The notes below the pieces were generated by a model. That model saw only the letters and a list, made by a program, of their open reading frames with translations, was not told where the DNA came from and searched no databases. The position numbers and the translations under genes are program-made. Positions 1 through 13,440 of a stretch of DNA of 64,000 bases are shown here, piece by piece. The stretch's first letter is position 1, and every line of letters starts with the position of its first letter. Source of the DNA: Gastracanthus pulcherrimus. Taxonomy: Eukaryota; Arthropoda; Insecta; Hymenoptera; Pteromalidae. The DNA lies in the NCBI GenBank assembly GCA_949152435.1, contig OX424573.1, positions 32,663,394 to 32,727,393 on the forward strand, written 5' to 3'.

Positions 1-600
1 GATAGTTGGAGGTAAGGCCTTTACATTGAGATTTTTTGGAATGGATTCTGATTTTGTTAGTGTATTTAAAATAAAGAAGCGGGAAAATATCCTTATAAAG
101 ATAAAAATGAGACTGGTTATGGTAAAAATCGGTAATAAATGGCTAGTTACTAGTCTAATAATCATTTCATTTGGCTTCAAAATAATCAATTTTCAGCCAC
201 GGATATTGAACATAAAGTTTCTAGGACATACTCTGCGACTGATACCTGTGGAAGAAGCAACTTGTGGAAGGAGATGTCCTTTATATTTTTAAAATATTAG
301 ATAGTCTTTCTATGTTCTGAGGCGATAACAAAATTATACGACACGTACTAGTAGAAGTGTCCAAGATTAGTCTGACGTTGAGTGAATATTGTTCAATCAT
401 GACAATGATAAATATTTTTTCAACTTCTATTAATACTGTCAAATTCTTTAAGTACCAATCATTTTATTATTTCAACATACAATATTACGCGGTCGTGTTT
501 CTAGCATTCCCTAAAAGTTATCCTATATAATATACCAAAAACGACCAAAAGTATTTTGCAAGTTTAAATACCACTTCTTCAAGTTCATTCAAACCAATCC
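1..600. other. AT-rich, no gene seen
   Basis: Includes an 88-codon frame (26-292) of unremarkable composition and no recognisable domain; treated as chance. Confidence 0.5.
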
Positions 601-1790
601 GCTAACACGTAACACTTTAGCTTCCGCCATGTCAGCAATGCACGCGATTCCTTTATCGAGCCCGCGACAAAGACCGGTTTAAACGGACATCACCGCGCGC
701 AGCGCGCGAACTTCCTATAAGCCAAAACCAAGCTTGCTCCGGTCTCCCCTTGTCCCACGTCCTATCCCGCTATCTCCCTCGGCGGGGTGCATGCATCAGC
801 AGCAGCCACTGTAGTGCACGAGCTTCTACAGCTGAGAAAGAGTCTCGGACCCTAATACCCCCTATATATCGAATAATATCAATTGTTTGGACAGGACCGC
901 GGGGTTGCGACGGAACTCGACTGCAGCAGCAGCAGCAGCAGCGACGGCAGACGCCGGTGAGAAAGGGCTTGGCTCCACTCTCTCGCAAAGTTTTCCTCTC
1001 GAGCCGCGCTGTTGTGTGTTGTCCTTGGAGGGTACTTTGACATCGGGTATATAGTCGCCGAGTTTAGGCAAATCGTCTTAATGAATATAGATGCTCTTTC
1101 TCTCTATCTCCCTCTCTCACACTCGCGCGACCCGGGACGACAATGTCCAGAAGCTGGTGACCAATGACGTGGTTGTCCTCTCGAGGAACTTGCCACTTCG
1201 CACTCTCCCTCTCCCTCTTTCAGGCGTATATACATGAGCGCCGGAGAGCATTCGGACGACGCGAAACGTCAATTTCGCTTAATCAACGCGCCGCGGCCCC
1301 GAGTATTAAAGTATATTATACCGGCGTCGTCGCGCAATTTACAAGGTGCGACGTTATCTTGCGGCTGCTTCTCCGCGGGGGATTTCAAGAGAGCGCACAG
1401 CCGTGCAGGTGTGTTTATATATACGTATATGTATATATGTGTAGGATGCGGCGCAAAATGGATTATTGCCAGAGTGGAATGCACGAGTTTAGTGTTGTGC
1501 TATGGCTTGGCTGCAGCGCTGTTATTGAAGTGCAGCTGCAGTAGCGAGCGGCGGCGGCGGCAAATGAAAGGGGGGTTTATATATACGCAGTCTTTGATAT
1601 AAAGTTGCGCGGAGCGTGCGTGGATGTTCTGGAGCTTCTGCGCGCGAACGGCATGTGCGTGTATATATATAATTGAGAGAAAAGTAAAGAATGGATCATT
1701 TTGCTGCTGCTGCGCGGAATTGAGTTCCGAAGAAAATGTGCAGCGCTCGTTTGTTAGACTGCTTTGCATGGGTGGCGAGATACCTTGAAA
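600..1790. other. CpG-rich island 1
   Basis: GC rises sharply with many CpGs, GCGCGC blocks at about 693-710, the CAG run, CTCTCT-rich stretches and TATATACGTATATGTATATA at about 1415. Short overlapping frames occur on both strands in several phases, which is typical of non-coding GC-rich DNA. It could be a regulatory element or an alternative promoter; nothing decides this. Confidence 0.5.
922..942 (+). repeat. (CAG)7 microsatellite
   Basis: Seven GCA/CAG units in a CpG-rich island; no supported coding frame. Confidence 0.95.
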
Positions 1791-3660
1791 GCTTTACTGT
1801 CATGTTACTTCTTCAAATCGTTATATGTAAATAGTAAATAGGCTGCCATTTTAATCATTTGACTGGCTTTCTTACCGATGTACGTCAATGTTAGGATAAA
1901 TGTAAATACCAAATGTTAATGAAGTGATGTGCTGTATTGTAATTGATATTTAAGGATTGTAGTAAGTATATTTCTGGACCAAATGCTTATATTCATGAAC
2001 TCTTTTAATTCCCAACGATTTCGACCGCATTCCGCGTGATTTATCTTTTATGTTTAGGCTTGGAATTTACTTTTATAAATTTTAAATACATTAAAAAGAA
2101 TCTTCATACAGGCTGGTTATAAAAATATATCTACATGCTAACTAAATTTACGTTTTCAAATATATAATTATTACGCTAAAAAGGTTCATTTTTTGAGGTT
2201 AGGTATTTGAAGAACACTAATAAATTAATAAACAGTAATACTGCAAAAAGTGGTTAATGAAGAGGAGTTAAGACCTAACACGATATTTATAAGTATGCCA
2301 TATGCGTTACTTAAACGCAAAAAGGTACCTTCTTATTTCGAGATATTTAGCACGACGAGTCTTAGCACGATAATAACAAAGGTTATGCCTGCAAATTTTC
2401 ATTGTAAATTGCACTGTAATTTTTCAATTAACCATTAAGCCATTTTTATTGTTAAACCCCTGAAACACAAATAATTCTATAACCATTGATTTTTCATGAA
2501 AATTGGTATATAAGGTTTCTGGGGGGATTCCAAATCCGCTGTCAGATTTTCAAAATTTATAATGGTGAATCTAATACGGTGAATAATAAAGTAATAATAA
2601 TAATAATAATGAATAAAGGGTCATTTATAAACAACGACTCTACTAAATATTTTTATTCTAATTGGTAAATAACCTAGAAACAATGCAGATTCGAATTTGT
2701 TAATAATCCTGTTAAGACTCAGCGTGTTAAATCGAAACTGATCATGGATTCTTTAGCTGTTAACTGTAAGAATTAAATTATACCAGGTACAGATGGAAAA
2801 AATAAATTGTTATTATAGACGGTTTAATGTTGAGCAAGGGCAATTGAAGATTTTAATAGAATTGAATAATAATTGCTAATATTTCAAAGTTTAATATGAC
2901 GAAATCATGCAGAACATATTAAAAACATACATTTTGAATAATCCAGTATTTAAATCAATTAAATCTTTAATGTAAATTATCGTTGTACATATACAATTCA
3001 TTAAAAATACCTGAGAGCCGGGTAACTTCGTGCCACATTTTCAATCAATTATTGTAAATTGAGTATATACAGTAAAACATTTTGTAGTACTTAGAAAATA
3101 TCTTCTGTAAACATTTGATTTGAAAATTTGATTCTTTTAAGCTTCTGCTAAGCATTTCATTAACTGAACTCAACTCAGCCACTCAAAACCACTCTGCTTT
3201 ATGGTACTGTTTTTCTGCTATAATTAGATTTTCGTTATAAATTCTAATTTTATTTGAACTACTTATTATAACTCAGCCCTTTTATTTTTTGTGAACGAAT
3301 GCCAACGGGTGGTAGAATTTAAATCATCCAGAGTGCAAATATGTTAATAAATATACACGTATATTAAAAAAGTCTGTTTGATACAAAAATTTGCATAATA
3401 TAAAACATATTATTAAAAATATAAATGAATCTCTGTTATGCATGTATCAACGATATTTTACTACAGATTATTTTTAAGCGAATTTTCTTATACAAGTAAT
3501 TCAAATTCATCTGTGAACAAAACAAGAATGTTCTTAATTTCAGACACCATTTCTATATCAAATCCTCAAGCGTATAACATGTTTTATACGTCTTCCAATA
3601 ATGAATAACGTAAAAATGTAGAGAATTCAAATAAAATCCTTTGAAAGAAAACGTACAAAT
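1790..3660. other. AT-rich, no feature seen
   Basis: Only a short (TAA)n run near 2598-2612. No ORF above 62 codons and no clear inverted repeat found by eye. Confidence 0.5.
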
Positions 3661-4560
3661 CCGAGCTGTATCAAATCAGAGCCCCCCTGTACGTACGTCG
3701 CATTATCCTAATACACGTCGCTCGACAAAATACCGAGATAAATTTCTTGCCGCAACCCCTCGATAAAAAGTCCCGCCGCGCGTGAAAATCTCGAGCGCGA
3801 GATTTCTCTCTCCTCACCCACACCCAAAAGCCACACACAGACACGCGCGTACATACAAATTCATCCCTGGCTTTTTTCCATACGGTGCGCGTGCTTCGCC
3901 TCCCGCCGCTCGCGAGCATATTTCATGCAATTATGGTTTTTTCGCCGGCCGAGCGACGCGATCACGGCCGGAAATATGAACGCGAGCCAGGGGAGAGAGA
4001 GAGAGAAAAGCGCCTTCCGAGCCGGAAAGAGAGACAGAATTGGCCGTGGGATATAAACGAGTCGAGTCCGCGAGCGGGGCGAGTCGCTCGAGCGCGCGCG
4101 AAAAGGACGGAAAAACTGGATGGGAAGCCAGCAAGCGAGCAAGAGAGAGAGAAAGAGAGAAACGGGGATGGATAATAGTCCGGGATAAAATTGTTCCCCG
4201 AGCGAAAAACCAATCCATCTCTGAGTGTTATCGGATGGCGGAGACACTCGTGAAACGAGAGCCGCGCTACTGGAAACGGCCAGATATATATGTACACGAA
4301 AGCACACCCTTTTTACTCCTTGGTTATATACCCTTTCCTATATATATATATACATACTTTGCACCATCGTCGGTCTTCGTTTCGCCGCGGTGATGGTATG
4401 TATATATATATCGTTATGTTCTTTACTAGCGCAGCGCACGCTGTTCGCTGTCGGTGGGGATTCGCGTGACTCGTCGTCGTCGTCGTCGTCGTCGTCGTTG
4501 CGAGCAACGGCGGAATGAGACAGGAGGAATTCGCCGCGAGATTATAGCTTTGATAATTAA
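3660..4560. other. CpG/GA-rich island 2
   Basis: GA-rich centre (3990-4180: GAGAGAGA, AAAGAGAGAG), CpG clusters, two TATATATA tracts (4330, 4400) and the TCG run. Five mutually overlapping frames of 65-148 codons on both strands are driven by the GA purine bias. Confidence 0.5.
4471..4498 (+). repeat. (TCG)9 microsatellite
   Basis: Perfect TCG units at the right edge of the 3.7-4.5 kb island. Confidence 0.95.
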
Positions 4561-5052
4561 GCGAAGCGAAAAATGCAAATTACACCGGCTCTTTTTCAGC
4601 TGATTGTGCCACTGGTTGGGTGTGTGCGTGTGTGTAAAGGTATTTGATAGCCATTGCAGATGTCGAGGCAGTCACTCAATTCTGCAATTTCATGTTTTGG
4701 AAGCGGAATTTTTGCGTCTAAATTCTCTACGAAATTTGGCAAAGAATGTTCTTCTATCGTTTGCGCTATCGTCACACAAAATTAATACTTTTTTAGAAAG
4801 GTATCTAATTTTTACGCAACTTCGCTCTACAAAGGAACTTATTGTATTTGGTTTAAACAAACTACTTTAAAAAATGAAGAGCTGATTATTCATTATTGAT
4901 AACATTTTGCCATTTCCATTTTCGTGTTGTACTATGTATAATAATTTATTCGCTAAATATATTTAAGCTGGTTAATAATGTTCTCCATAAAGTACAGTAC
5001 ACGTACATAAATAAAATTAAATGATAATAGTTTGGATTATAGAAATTCATTC

Positions 5053-5385
5053 ATGTCCTTTCTACACTAAAGCTTTAAGCGAGAGGTTATTGAAGCGAAC
5101 TTCAATGCTTTAGAACGATGAAGCGCGTACCGTCTACAGTACACAACAGTTAAGCTATTTTAACGTTAAAGTGAATCGACTGTTTACGTGTTTATTGACA
5201 GTAGTTAAAGTATTTATGAGACGCAAGTTACCTTTAATTGTATAATATTAAAATATCTTTGACTAATATACGAAATAATCTAGTTTTTTATTCAATTTTT
5301 TAATAAATAATATCTAATAATAAATTGTCTTTCATTATCTCAGTTGAATAATCCATCGCTTAAAGCTCAGGTGTAGAAAGGGCAT
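5053..5385. mobile_element. MITE with ~40-bp terminal inverted repeats
   Basis: The left arm ATGTCCTTTCTACAC...AGCTTTAAGCGA...GGTTATTGAA (5053-5094) mirrors the right arm (5344-5385; reversed ATGCCCTTTCTACAC...AGCTTTAAGCGA...GATTATTCAA). 333 bp, AT-rich interior, no ORF. No target duplication identified. Confidence 0.78.
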
Positions 5386-5870
5386 AAGTATTGTAATTTA
5401 AAAGAAAATTTAATTGTATAGATATTTACTATCATTCTTAAATAAAAAAGAATTATGATATTTAAAACAATTAAATATACTTTTTAAATTACATTCATTT
5501 GTATTTAATTTGTAATAATTGCAACAATGAATACTTCCAATTTTCACTACTTAATACCTGTATAGTAAATTAAATTTCCAACTTGCTTAAGTTAATTATT
5601 TTCATTTAATTATGTCAATTACTTATTTTCACTTAATTAAAATTTTAAAATTCCATAAAAAATACAACAGAGAAACGAAAAGACTGAAGAAAATTCAAAA
5701 GTACTTGCTTTCTAACGTAACTCAACTTATTTTTTACATGTAAAAATATTTACCAAAATGTGAGTCCTCTTCAAAATTCCCGTGAACGCTAAAACCTACC
5801 TAATCTTCGTAATTTCAAAAAAGTCGCTCTTAAAAACTCATAGCCCAGGGAATAAAAAGAAGCGCAAGCA
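5386..5870. other. AT-rich, no feature seen
   Basis: Follows the MITE at 5053-5385; TTAATT-rich and without frames or repeats that stand out. Confidence 0.5.
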
Positions 5871-6660
5871 GAATCCGAAGAATAAAGGAAATCCGCGAAA
5901 GCATGAAATACGAGAGCACAAAACCCGCGCATTCACAGTCCGAAAACATAACGCCGACAATAAAAGCCGAATCATCCGATATATACCCCTTCCTTTTTCC
6001 GCATCCATTCAGAATTGAGAGGCGAACAGGCAGACAGGGCCGGCAAACAGAGGCAGACCGCGCGCGCGCGCGCTCCACTTACCCATTTTTCTTATTCAAG
6101 CCCTCCGCGCACGGCGACACTTGATCCGCTCAACCTTGACGTTATGCGCGCGAGGCCATTGACATGCAGATTGACGAGCTCCATTCCGCTCTAAAAAGTC
6201 ATTCTCTTCCTCTGTGTCTCTCCGTAACCCTCCCAAGCTCCGCTGTCGCGTTAACGATCGCGAGCGCTCGTGGAGAGGCCGCAACTCCGGGAGGGGAGGG
6301 GGGCAGTAATCGCGGCGAGTTAACCTCCAAGTTCGCTTTTACGAGCCTTTATGCGATCGACTACGTAATCAGACGGCGGAAGTCGAGAACGAGCGCGCGC
6401 TCCCCGGCAGTAAAAAGCTCGCGCATGTAGGTGCATGCTGTGGGTGAGAGTGGGACGGCGATGTAGCAGCAGGTCCCCGCGACTGCGAAAAAGATAACCG
6501 GCGAATGATGACATCAATAAAAGCCTACAGCTCGATCTCCCTGGGGGGGGACATTATCGATAAGTGTCGCGTGTGCCAGAGCCGCGAGCGCGCGGTGTAA
6601 TTGTTTCGCTTGATCGCCTAGCGAACGAATCGATCCGATATATATATATAATGCAGTTTG
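5870..6660. other. CpG-rich island 3
   Basis: CGCGCGCGCGCG at 6059-6070, several GAGCGCGCG blocks, a G8 run at 6543-6550 and (TA)n at 6640-6651. No supported frame. Confidence 0.5.
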
Positions 6661-6964
6661 AGAGTTAATTTTTGTTTGGCTTTGGTTTGGAAGAAACGGA
6701 TCGTTCTCTTTTTTGCTTGATATAAGTAGGTACTGTAGATTTCTGTATTCTTTTAGTGTTAAAGGTATAACAAGAAGAGAGCAATTTTAAAATTAAGCAT
6801 AGCACTTTTAGGTATTAATTTAATTAATAAAAATTAAATAAATTACTTTATTTTGTACAAAAATATATTAATTTGTTCCAAACTCTGGTAGGTATGTGCT
6901 TTGTCAGAAAGCTCTCTTGTAGTTAAAAAATCAAATTTTAGGTAAAAAAAATTAAGTAAGAATA

Positions 6965-7090
6965 GCTCACATCTCGAGAATAAGGATCCATTGGATCAAA
7001 TTAAGGGGGTTAAGCTTCATTTTTAGGTACCAGAAAACATCTCTCAGACCGTCGTCAAAATCCGTTTCCGCACTTGCGATACTCTTCTTG
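6965..7090. repeat. Single-ended fragment of the CAAGGAGAG element family
   Basis: Read in reverse, it starts CAAGAAGAGTATCGC and runs through AAACGGATTTTGACGA and GTTTTCTGGTACCT, matching the terminus of 55751-56515 over about 125 bp. No partner end is visible on the left, so it is a truncated copy. A weaker match to the subterminal part (AATAGCTCATATCTCGA) lies at about 11268-11310. Confidence 0.7.
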
Positions 7091-7410
7091 TAAATGTGAT
7101 TACAATGATAAATAATTAATGAAAACTGCAGGGTCGAATGATTTTTATGATTAATAATTCGACGTTTAAAATATATAAAGTAATATATTTAAAATGTTGT
7201 GTTTATAAAGACATATTTGTGCTATTGAAGGAAACAAGTGATATAGATTTTAAGTAAGTCAGCCGTCGTCTTTTATAGAAAATGTAAATTGTTGCTAAGA
7301 TAGCATCTGTTTTGCTCCAAATAAACTATACAAATACTGAAAGTATTATTTTAATTGTAAGCATGTAATTGATGAACTCAAAGTCTTATAATTTACCTTC
7401 GCTTAGCAAA

Positions 7411-7495
7411 CGGAATATGTGCAAATGGCACATGTCAAATAGCACATACCAAACGGTACATGTCGAACGTCATATGTCGAATGACACACTGAGTT
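7411..7495 (+). repeat. 14-bp minisatellite, about six copies
   Basis: Successive units CGGAATATGTGCAAA, TGGCACATGTCAAA, TAGCACATACCAAA, CGGTACATGTCGAA, CGTCATATGTCGAA, TGACACACTGAGTT. All but the first are 14 bp long. A unit length not divisible by three argues against a coding role. Confidence 0.75.
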
Positions 7496-8890
7496 GTGTC
7501 AGCAACCATACCAGCGACCGACAAGAAGTCTTGTTAAATAAATATAATATTTTTGGTATATTTCACTATTTGTTGAAAGTAAAAATAAATAATTTACAAT
7601 CAAATTTCAAGAAATTGAAAAGAGAATCTAATCGAACAAATTTTGCAGCTGAGTCTTCACATATCTGGGTATAAATTTCATGTATGGAGACAACATCTAG
7701 TAACGCATCGTACTTATCAATACGTTTATCGTCGATTGTCTGATAACAAAATTAATGTCGCAAAATTCCCTAAAGATCATAATTTAAGTAGACGAAAGTA
7801 GTTATGAAACTGGTGGTAGCTATCTTTTTAAATAGGTATAGGAGATTGTTTATAATAGATAATGTCCATGGACAGCCAACGGATTTGTAGGTAAAAATTC
7901 CTAATGCTGTAAGCTTTCTAGCCTATATAGTTTAGATTAGAACAAAAAGATTAACTAGCTATTGATTGCGCATCACGATTTCGAGAGAAAATCGAATATT
8001 AGAAAAAGAAAGATATGTTTGAGACGAATCTCTATCTCTTTTCAACATAGCTCGGTAAGAGGGGTCACGAGTGTATGTAACAATTAACAATCATAGTATC
8101 AATTAATATTACCTAAATAATACTAATAAATTTACTTTTTAAATTTTATTTAATATTATAAAATTCCATTCGTCCTAACAATACCGAATGAAAATAATTC
8201 AGTTTTCAAATAATTATTCCTAGCATCTTTTTCTTTTACTAACACCAAGCCACTAATGATAATCTGAGGTGCAGTTTATAGTTTTTTAGTGCATGATTTA
8301 AACCGACAAACTTCTGGCATTGTCCTTATATCTCTGAAAACTAAAATTTATTACGTACACTATTTTAACAATATACAATTCACTGTACAATGTTCACAGT
8401 TCAAATGGCATAAGGTTTGCACTATTACTTAGTATCTAATGATCTTCATTACAAACATTTAAAAAAATGTTTTTACTATCTTACAACTTAAAAAATAAAA
8501 TAAATTTCATATAAAGTATTTTAATATAGAGCATTGAAATCATAATTTAAACTAATAAATAATTAAACAATATAAATAAAGTTTGTTACTTTAATGTTTA
8601 TATACGAATTAAGTAAGCCATATTACGCCTTAAAATCATAGCATTTGCACTTAATAATTTTACTGCGATCATTATAAAATAATATACTAAATATCATGTT
8701 ATGCCCCACAAAAAGAAATGAGTTTTTTTACATTAATACATTCTACGTATTTACAATAGTAAAATTACATTGAAACTTATAAATTGCTGTAAACAGCAAT
8801 CAAACGTACCGTTTCAACAAATAACAGTCACGTAAACTTTGTTATTCCCATCAGACACATTGGAAATTTACATTCGTTAAACTGCATTTC
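7496..8890. other. AT-rich, no feature seen
   Basis: A 101-codon frame (7369-7674) that starts before the 14-bp minisatellite and runs through it is not credible as a gene. Otherwise plain AT-rich DNA. Confidence 0.45.
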
Positions 8891-8989
8891 CAAAGCCATT
8901 GAGAAAGAAGTAAAGTTGATGAAAAAGGTAACCTTTGATATTCAAGCTATGACTAGCAGTCATATACGTACGCGAATGACTTCGACTCT

Positions 8990-9260
8990 CATTTCCACCC
9001 GAATGGAAAAACTTCGATTCCCCAACGGCAGTAACTCGCAGCTTCTCTCACTCAGTCTCTCTCTCACACTTCCGCTCACACTATCGGCCTCTTGCCCTTT
9101 CTCACTTTTTCGCTACCTCTCTCTTTTCATCTTTTCTCGTCTCTTTTTCGTATTCCTTTTCACTTTTTTCTCTTTTCTTACCACGTCTCATATTCCTTAT
9201 TCCCTTATGTTACCGTCTCTTTTGTTCCTTTTTGTTCATTCTTCATTTTTCCCTGAGAAC
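8990..9260 (+). other. Pyrimidine-rich tract
   Basis: C/T-dominated (CTCTCTCACTCAGTCTCTCTCTC...TTTTCTCTTTTC). Its frame (8916-9302) is a Leu/Phe/Ser-rich consequence of the strand bias. Confidence 0.6.
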
Positions 9261-10700
9261 TGCTTTTATGTTTTACATAAAAAAATTATGGAGTTAATAT
9301 GATAAAATTTACTTTGTAAAAAAATAACTTTTCTTGCCATACATTTTGCTAGTTACAAGTAATATCTTTCCTTTAAAATTAGCAGTGTTAAAAATACGTT
9401 AAATGCTACAATATTTACATTTTTAATTTACAAAACTGTTAAATATTGAAATATTTATCTTCAAAATTATTAATAAAAATTCTTCAACATTGGTTTGTTC
9501 TCTGAAAAACAATAAGTTTTAAGTTTTAGTATATGTTAAATGGAGTCGAATAACCCCAAAAAAAGTTTTTTACCTAGAATCGTGCGAGCTGCAAGGTTTC
9601 ATAAATCGGGGGACGATAAATCGTTCCCTGAATAGTAACTGAATGTCCACAACTGTCGATTGAAATTATAATAAGTACGCGCAACTCGATTCGCTCTACA
9701 TTTCTATCGATATCGCGTGATCTTGGTATTGCATAGAACTTCTCCAAAGGATAAATGTGTACCATTTAAGGTCGTTGGGTACGATAGATTTGAATATTGA
9801 TAAGAAATCAAAAATACAATGATTTTTAATAATTATGTCAGGACCGTCACTTTACATCTGTAAAAAGTGCGGGAATCCAGTTTATAATGTATTTATTTTG
9901 GAGGATATACAAAAATAAATAATATATGATAAATATAAAAAAACTAAGAATATATTTTATTATTTCATTAATTGTGAGTATGGGCATGGGTTTGCCTATC
10001 TAACCTATTCATATGATATACACTTTCATACTCGTTCACTTTCACACTCGCCTAATCATACACATACTTTAGATATATGGTGGTTCTCGAAGTCCCTCGA
10101 TGCTTTCTTAGTTTGCAGTAGCTGAACGGTCGTTCCCTTGATGCTTATTTTCTTGTAGCCGGTACCTGGGTAGATACCCAAGGAACAGGAGTGTCAGGCT
10201 CGTCTTGATATTTCCTGATCCAAGTGAAAATCAAAATGCTTATTCCGTAGTCGGCGTTCAGTCGTCGCCGGACGAAAGAGAGAGTAAGGTAGAGGGGGTT
10301 AACCAACTGGTCTGGCCAGCGGCTAAATTGTATCTATCTTCCTCGACTTTTGCCGAACGTTTCCAGAGCTTTGCTCTGTTATCCCCACTCCTCTTTTCTC
10401 ACATATGATATTTCTCTGTCTCTCTCTTTTATATTCGGTATTTTGAAATATCTTATATTACAAGTTTAGCTCTTTTTTTTGTGGAAACTGGTATCGAATG
10501 GGCCTTCTGTAAATGATAAGTATGTGCCTTGACAAGTAATCGAGTACGATAGGTTCACACATTATCAAAATTTTGAATTTTTGAGGAACGTCGATTCTGA
10601 GGACTTTTTCATATAAATGTACAATTTCCAAATTCCAAATTGATTTACTTTACTGTAACTGATAAAAAAATCATTAAAATTCCTGGATTTTTCGACCGTC
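9260..10700. other. Mostly AT-rich, with one mid-GC block
   Basis: A 63-codon minus frame (9574-9765) and a mid-GC stretch (10080-10410, with TAGCCGGTACCTGGGTAGATACC) stand out in composition. I recognise neither; the second could be an old retroelement fragment. Confidence 0.35.
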
Positions 10701-10751
10701 TAATTCAGGCTGCCGAATAACGTACTGGGATACCAAGCAAAATTTACGTTT

Positions 10752-10878
10752 CTGAACTTTATGTGTTGAATTTTTAATTTTACAAAATTCTAAAAGTTGC
10801 CCTAATTCTATATAGAACAAAGAATTGAGGACAACTTTTAGAAATTTGTTATATTCAAAATTTAACGAATAAAGTTCT
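10752..10878. repeat. 127-bp hairpin
   Basis: GAACTTTATGTGTTGAATTTTT at 10753 pairs with AAAATTTAACGAATAAAGTTC ending at 10877. TTCTAAAAGTTGCCCTAATTCT pairs with AGAATTGAGGACAACTTTTAGAA. Arms of about 55 bp, small TATA-containing loop. MITE-like. Confidence 0.72.
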
Positions 10879-11368
10879 CTTAAATACGACTATATAAGTC
10901 TTTTTACTTTTAATTTGATTGAATCTTAATAACTAAAATGGTAATTATAGTTCATTCAAATATTTTAATTATATAGAAGTATCAATCGATAGAAATTAAA
11001 AAAAATTATTTTACTTGGAATTTTTTAGGAAAAATCTACAGCATTGTAAGTATTGGCTTATCGTTATAGCAGTGCTATTTTGAATTTTACGACAGGCAAT
11101 TAAAATTTATTTTTCATTATGATAGTACCAACGAATTACTTTCCACACAAATAAGAGTTTCACATGTTTTATAAATCTTTTTTTTATCGATAATCGATTT
11201 TTATTGAACCTCAAGCATAGTCGGTCACATATGAGCGTCTAAAAGGTTAAAATAACGCATATTAAAAGGAAAATAGCTCATATCTCGAAGACCAGAGTTT
11301 GTCGGATCAAATTTCTGATGCTATAGACTTCTGTTTGAAATCAAATCTTTCAATTAAAATCTCCACTG

Positions 11369-12240
11369 TAGGGGAGAGTAGCACATGTCGGATGTAGTAA
11401 AATTCAAAAGGTCCTTAATTCGGTATTTAATATAAAATCCTTACAAATAAAGTATATATAGTTAGCTAATTACCTATAGAACATTATACATATAATTCAT
11501 ATAAGACTGTGACAGACTTCATGAATTAGAACAATTAACATTAATAAAAAATGGTACACTATGAACTTTTTGCACTTATCGTCTACACAATGAATCATTG
11601 TCTCAATCTACTATAAGCAATACTTTTATAATAGTATTGGATAAAATTTATTTTTAAATTTATCGAAAAAAGGGAGTTTGAGTTTAAATAACTAATTTAG
11701 CTCTTTGACGTTGAAAAATATTAATGAGAAATCGTACCCATGAATATTCGGCAATCTAAGAGCTTAGAATTGAGTTACTTTTAAGTACTCAAAAAATGTT
11801 TTTAAATTTTCAGTGTTACCAACTTAACTCACGCTTTTTCGATATTATACTTTGTGTACTTTGTATGTATAAACACTGTTAACTGAGATTTCATCATCTT
11901 ATAATAATTTATAAATGTGAAGCAGTACGTTATTTAACATGGAATATTAAAGAACGATTCATAAAGATTATTATCTAACAAGTAAAACATTTATCAAATA
12001 CGTATCTACCAATTAATCGAGCTCCTAATATAAGAAGATATTTTATAGCAAACTAGAAAAACACATTTATCTACATTCTCACGTTAATATTGAGTTTAGA
12101 TTTCCAAAATTTGGTCACGGAGTGTTATTCATAATATAATTATTGAAACTCAATGATTTTTACACTTAAAACTTTTCAAAATAAAAATAAATCAGAATTT
12201 CCATCGTGTACGCTGATTGAACGTGTACTACTATCCCCTA
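11369..12240. mobile_element. Probable MITE, TIR TAGGGGAGAGTAGCACATGT
   Basis: The left end TAGGGGAGAGTAGCACATGT and the reversed right end TAGGGGATAGTAGTACACGT share 17 of 20 bases. 872 bp between, AT-rich, no ORF. A TA at each border would suit a Tc1/mariner-type target. There is little extra arm homology beyond about 22 bp. Confidence 0.55.
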
Positions 12241-12739
12241 GATGTAAATTAGTTGAATAAATTAATATAATTTCGAATATATAGAGATAAATATCAGTAT
12301 CGCTATTTTGACAAAGACAAAAAGTAGAAAATAAGGTATCTTTCACTATATTAGCCTCTTCTGGCTTATACTAATTATATTACAAGTTAAGCCATAAAGT
12401 CACTAATAAAAAAATTTTCCTTTTCAAATTTCTTTTCATTCTTTGTGTAAGGCAGATAATTGACTTTCGTCTTTTATGTCAAATTATAGCATAATTTTAA
12501 ATTAAAGTAATCGTTAAATTATATAATATTCTCAAATATACTTAGCTGCAAAAAATGTTGAAAATTCGTTTCAAATTTCATTATTGAGAAATATTTAATA
12601 ATCAATTGCTTTTTCGTAGTAATTTAACAAGAAGTTTTTTTTTATTTTCTGTAAATATATCGATGCATTCAGACAATCTAAAATCTATCGTACTAATTAA
12701 TCACAATTAATAAAATGAGACCGCTACAAAGTAAACAGA

Positions 12740-13375
12740 AGTTGCATCAGCCAATGATTGCGCGCGCGCACAAAGCTCGACGAAACGTCCATTTTCGCCT
12801 TAAATTCCCGTATATCAATAAATTCCGCTCCGAGACAAAGTCCGCAAGCCTGCATAAAGCTAAAAAATCTAATCTACCATAAACGACAATGCAGAAACGT
12901 CGTCGCACAATTAGGAGCGCGAAGAGCCGTCGCCGCGTCGCAATTTCTCTTACACCCCCTTCGTTCTTCCGCTCTTCCGCTCCGTGCGCGCGCAAATTCT
13001 CGGAACGCGCGCAGCGTCACGCGGGACGGAAAAGACGAGCGACAGCGTCGCGCGCGCGTAAAATACAAAAACATATTTAAGATGCCATCTAAGAGACGAC
13101 ACTCGGCTCGCGCGCAGCTCTTTTGCCGCTGCAACCTTCCGCTCGAACGCGCACGCGTATTCCTGTGTATAATGTAGCAGGGTCGGGGAACGCGGAAGAC
13201 ACGTCGGGGCAAAAGTGAGAGAGAGAGAGCGAGAGAGGCGGGGAGATCGGACGAAAGAGAAGCGAGGACGACGACGAGGACGGGCGGTCCTGCATTCAAA
13301 GTTGAGACATTAAATGTGCATTAGTGCAGCGTGCACGGGGACAACCTTTACGCGTGATACTTTTAGATGAAGCGG

Positions 13376-13423
<48 letters not shown>

Positions 13424-13440
13424 AGGAGTTGACCTAGCCC
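12740..13440. other. CpG/GA-rich island 4
   Basis: Dense CpG (CGCGCGCGCA at 12760; GTCGCGCGCGCG at 13047), then GA-rich DNA leading into the (AG)20 run. Frames of 63-141 codons overlap on both strands and none resembles a protein. Confidence 0.5.
13381..13420 (+). repeat. (AG)20 microsatellite
   Basis: Forty perfect bases; the longest GA run in the window. Runs of this kind bind GAGA-type factors in insects (established for Drosophila, inference here). Confidence 0.95.

Noticed and set aside
3861..4307. Overlapping 95-148-codon frames in the GA-rich island
   Set aside because: Opposed frames on both strands in several phases are the usual effect of purine/pyrimidine strand bias.
8916..9302. 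128-codon Leu/Phe/Ser-rich frame
   Set aside because: Product of a pyrimidine-rich tract; its membrane-like look comes from composition.
9574..9765. 63-codon minus-strand frame with a balanced composition
   Set aside because: Looked briefly like an exon, but no domain was recognised and no clean in-frame donor or acceptor was seen; left unannotated.
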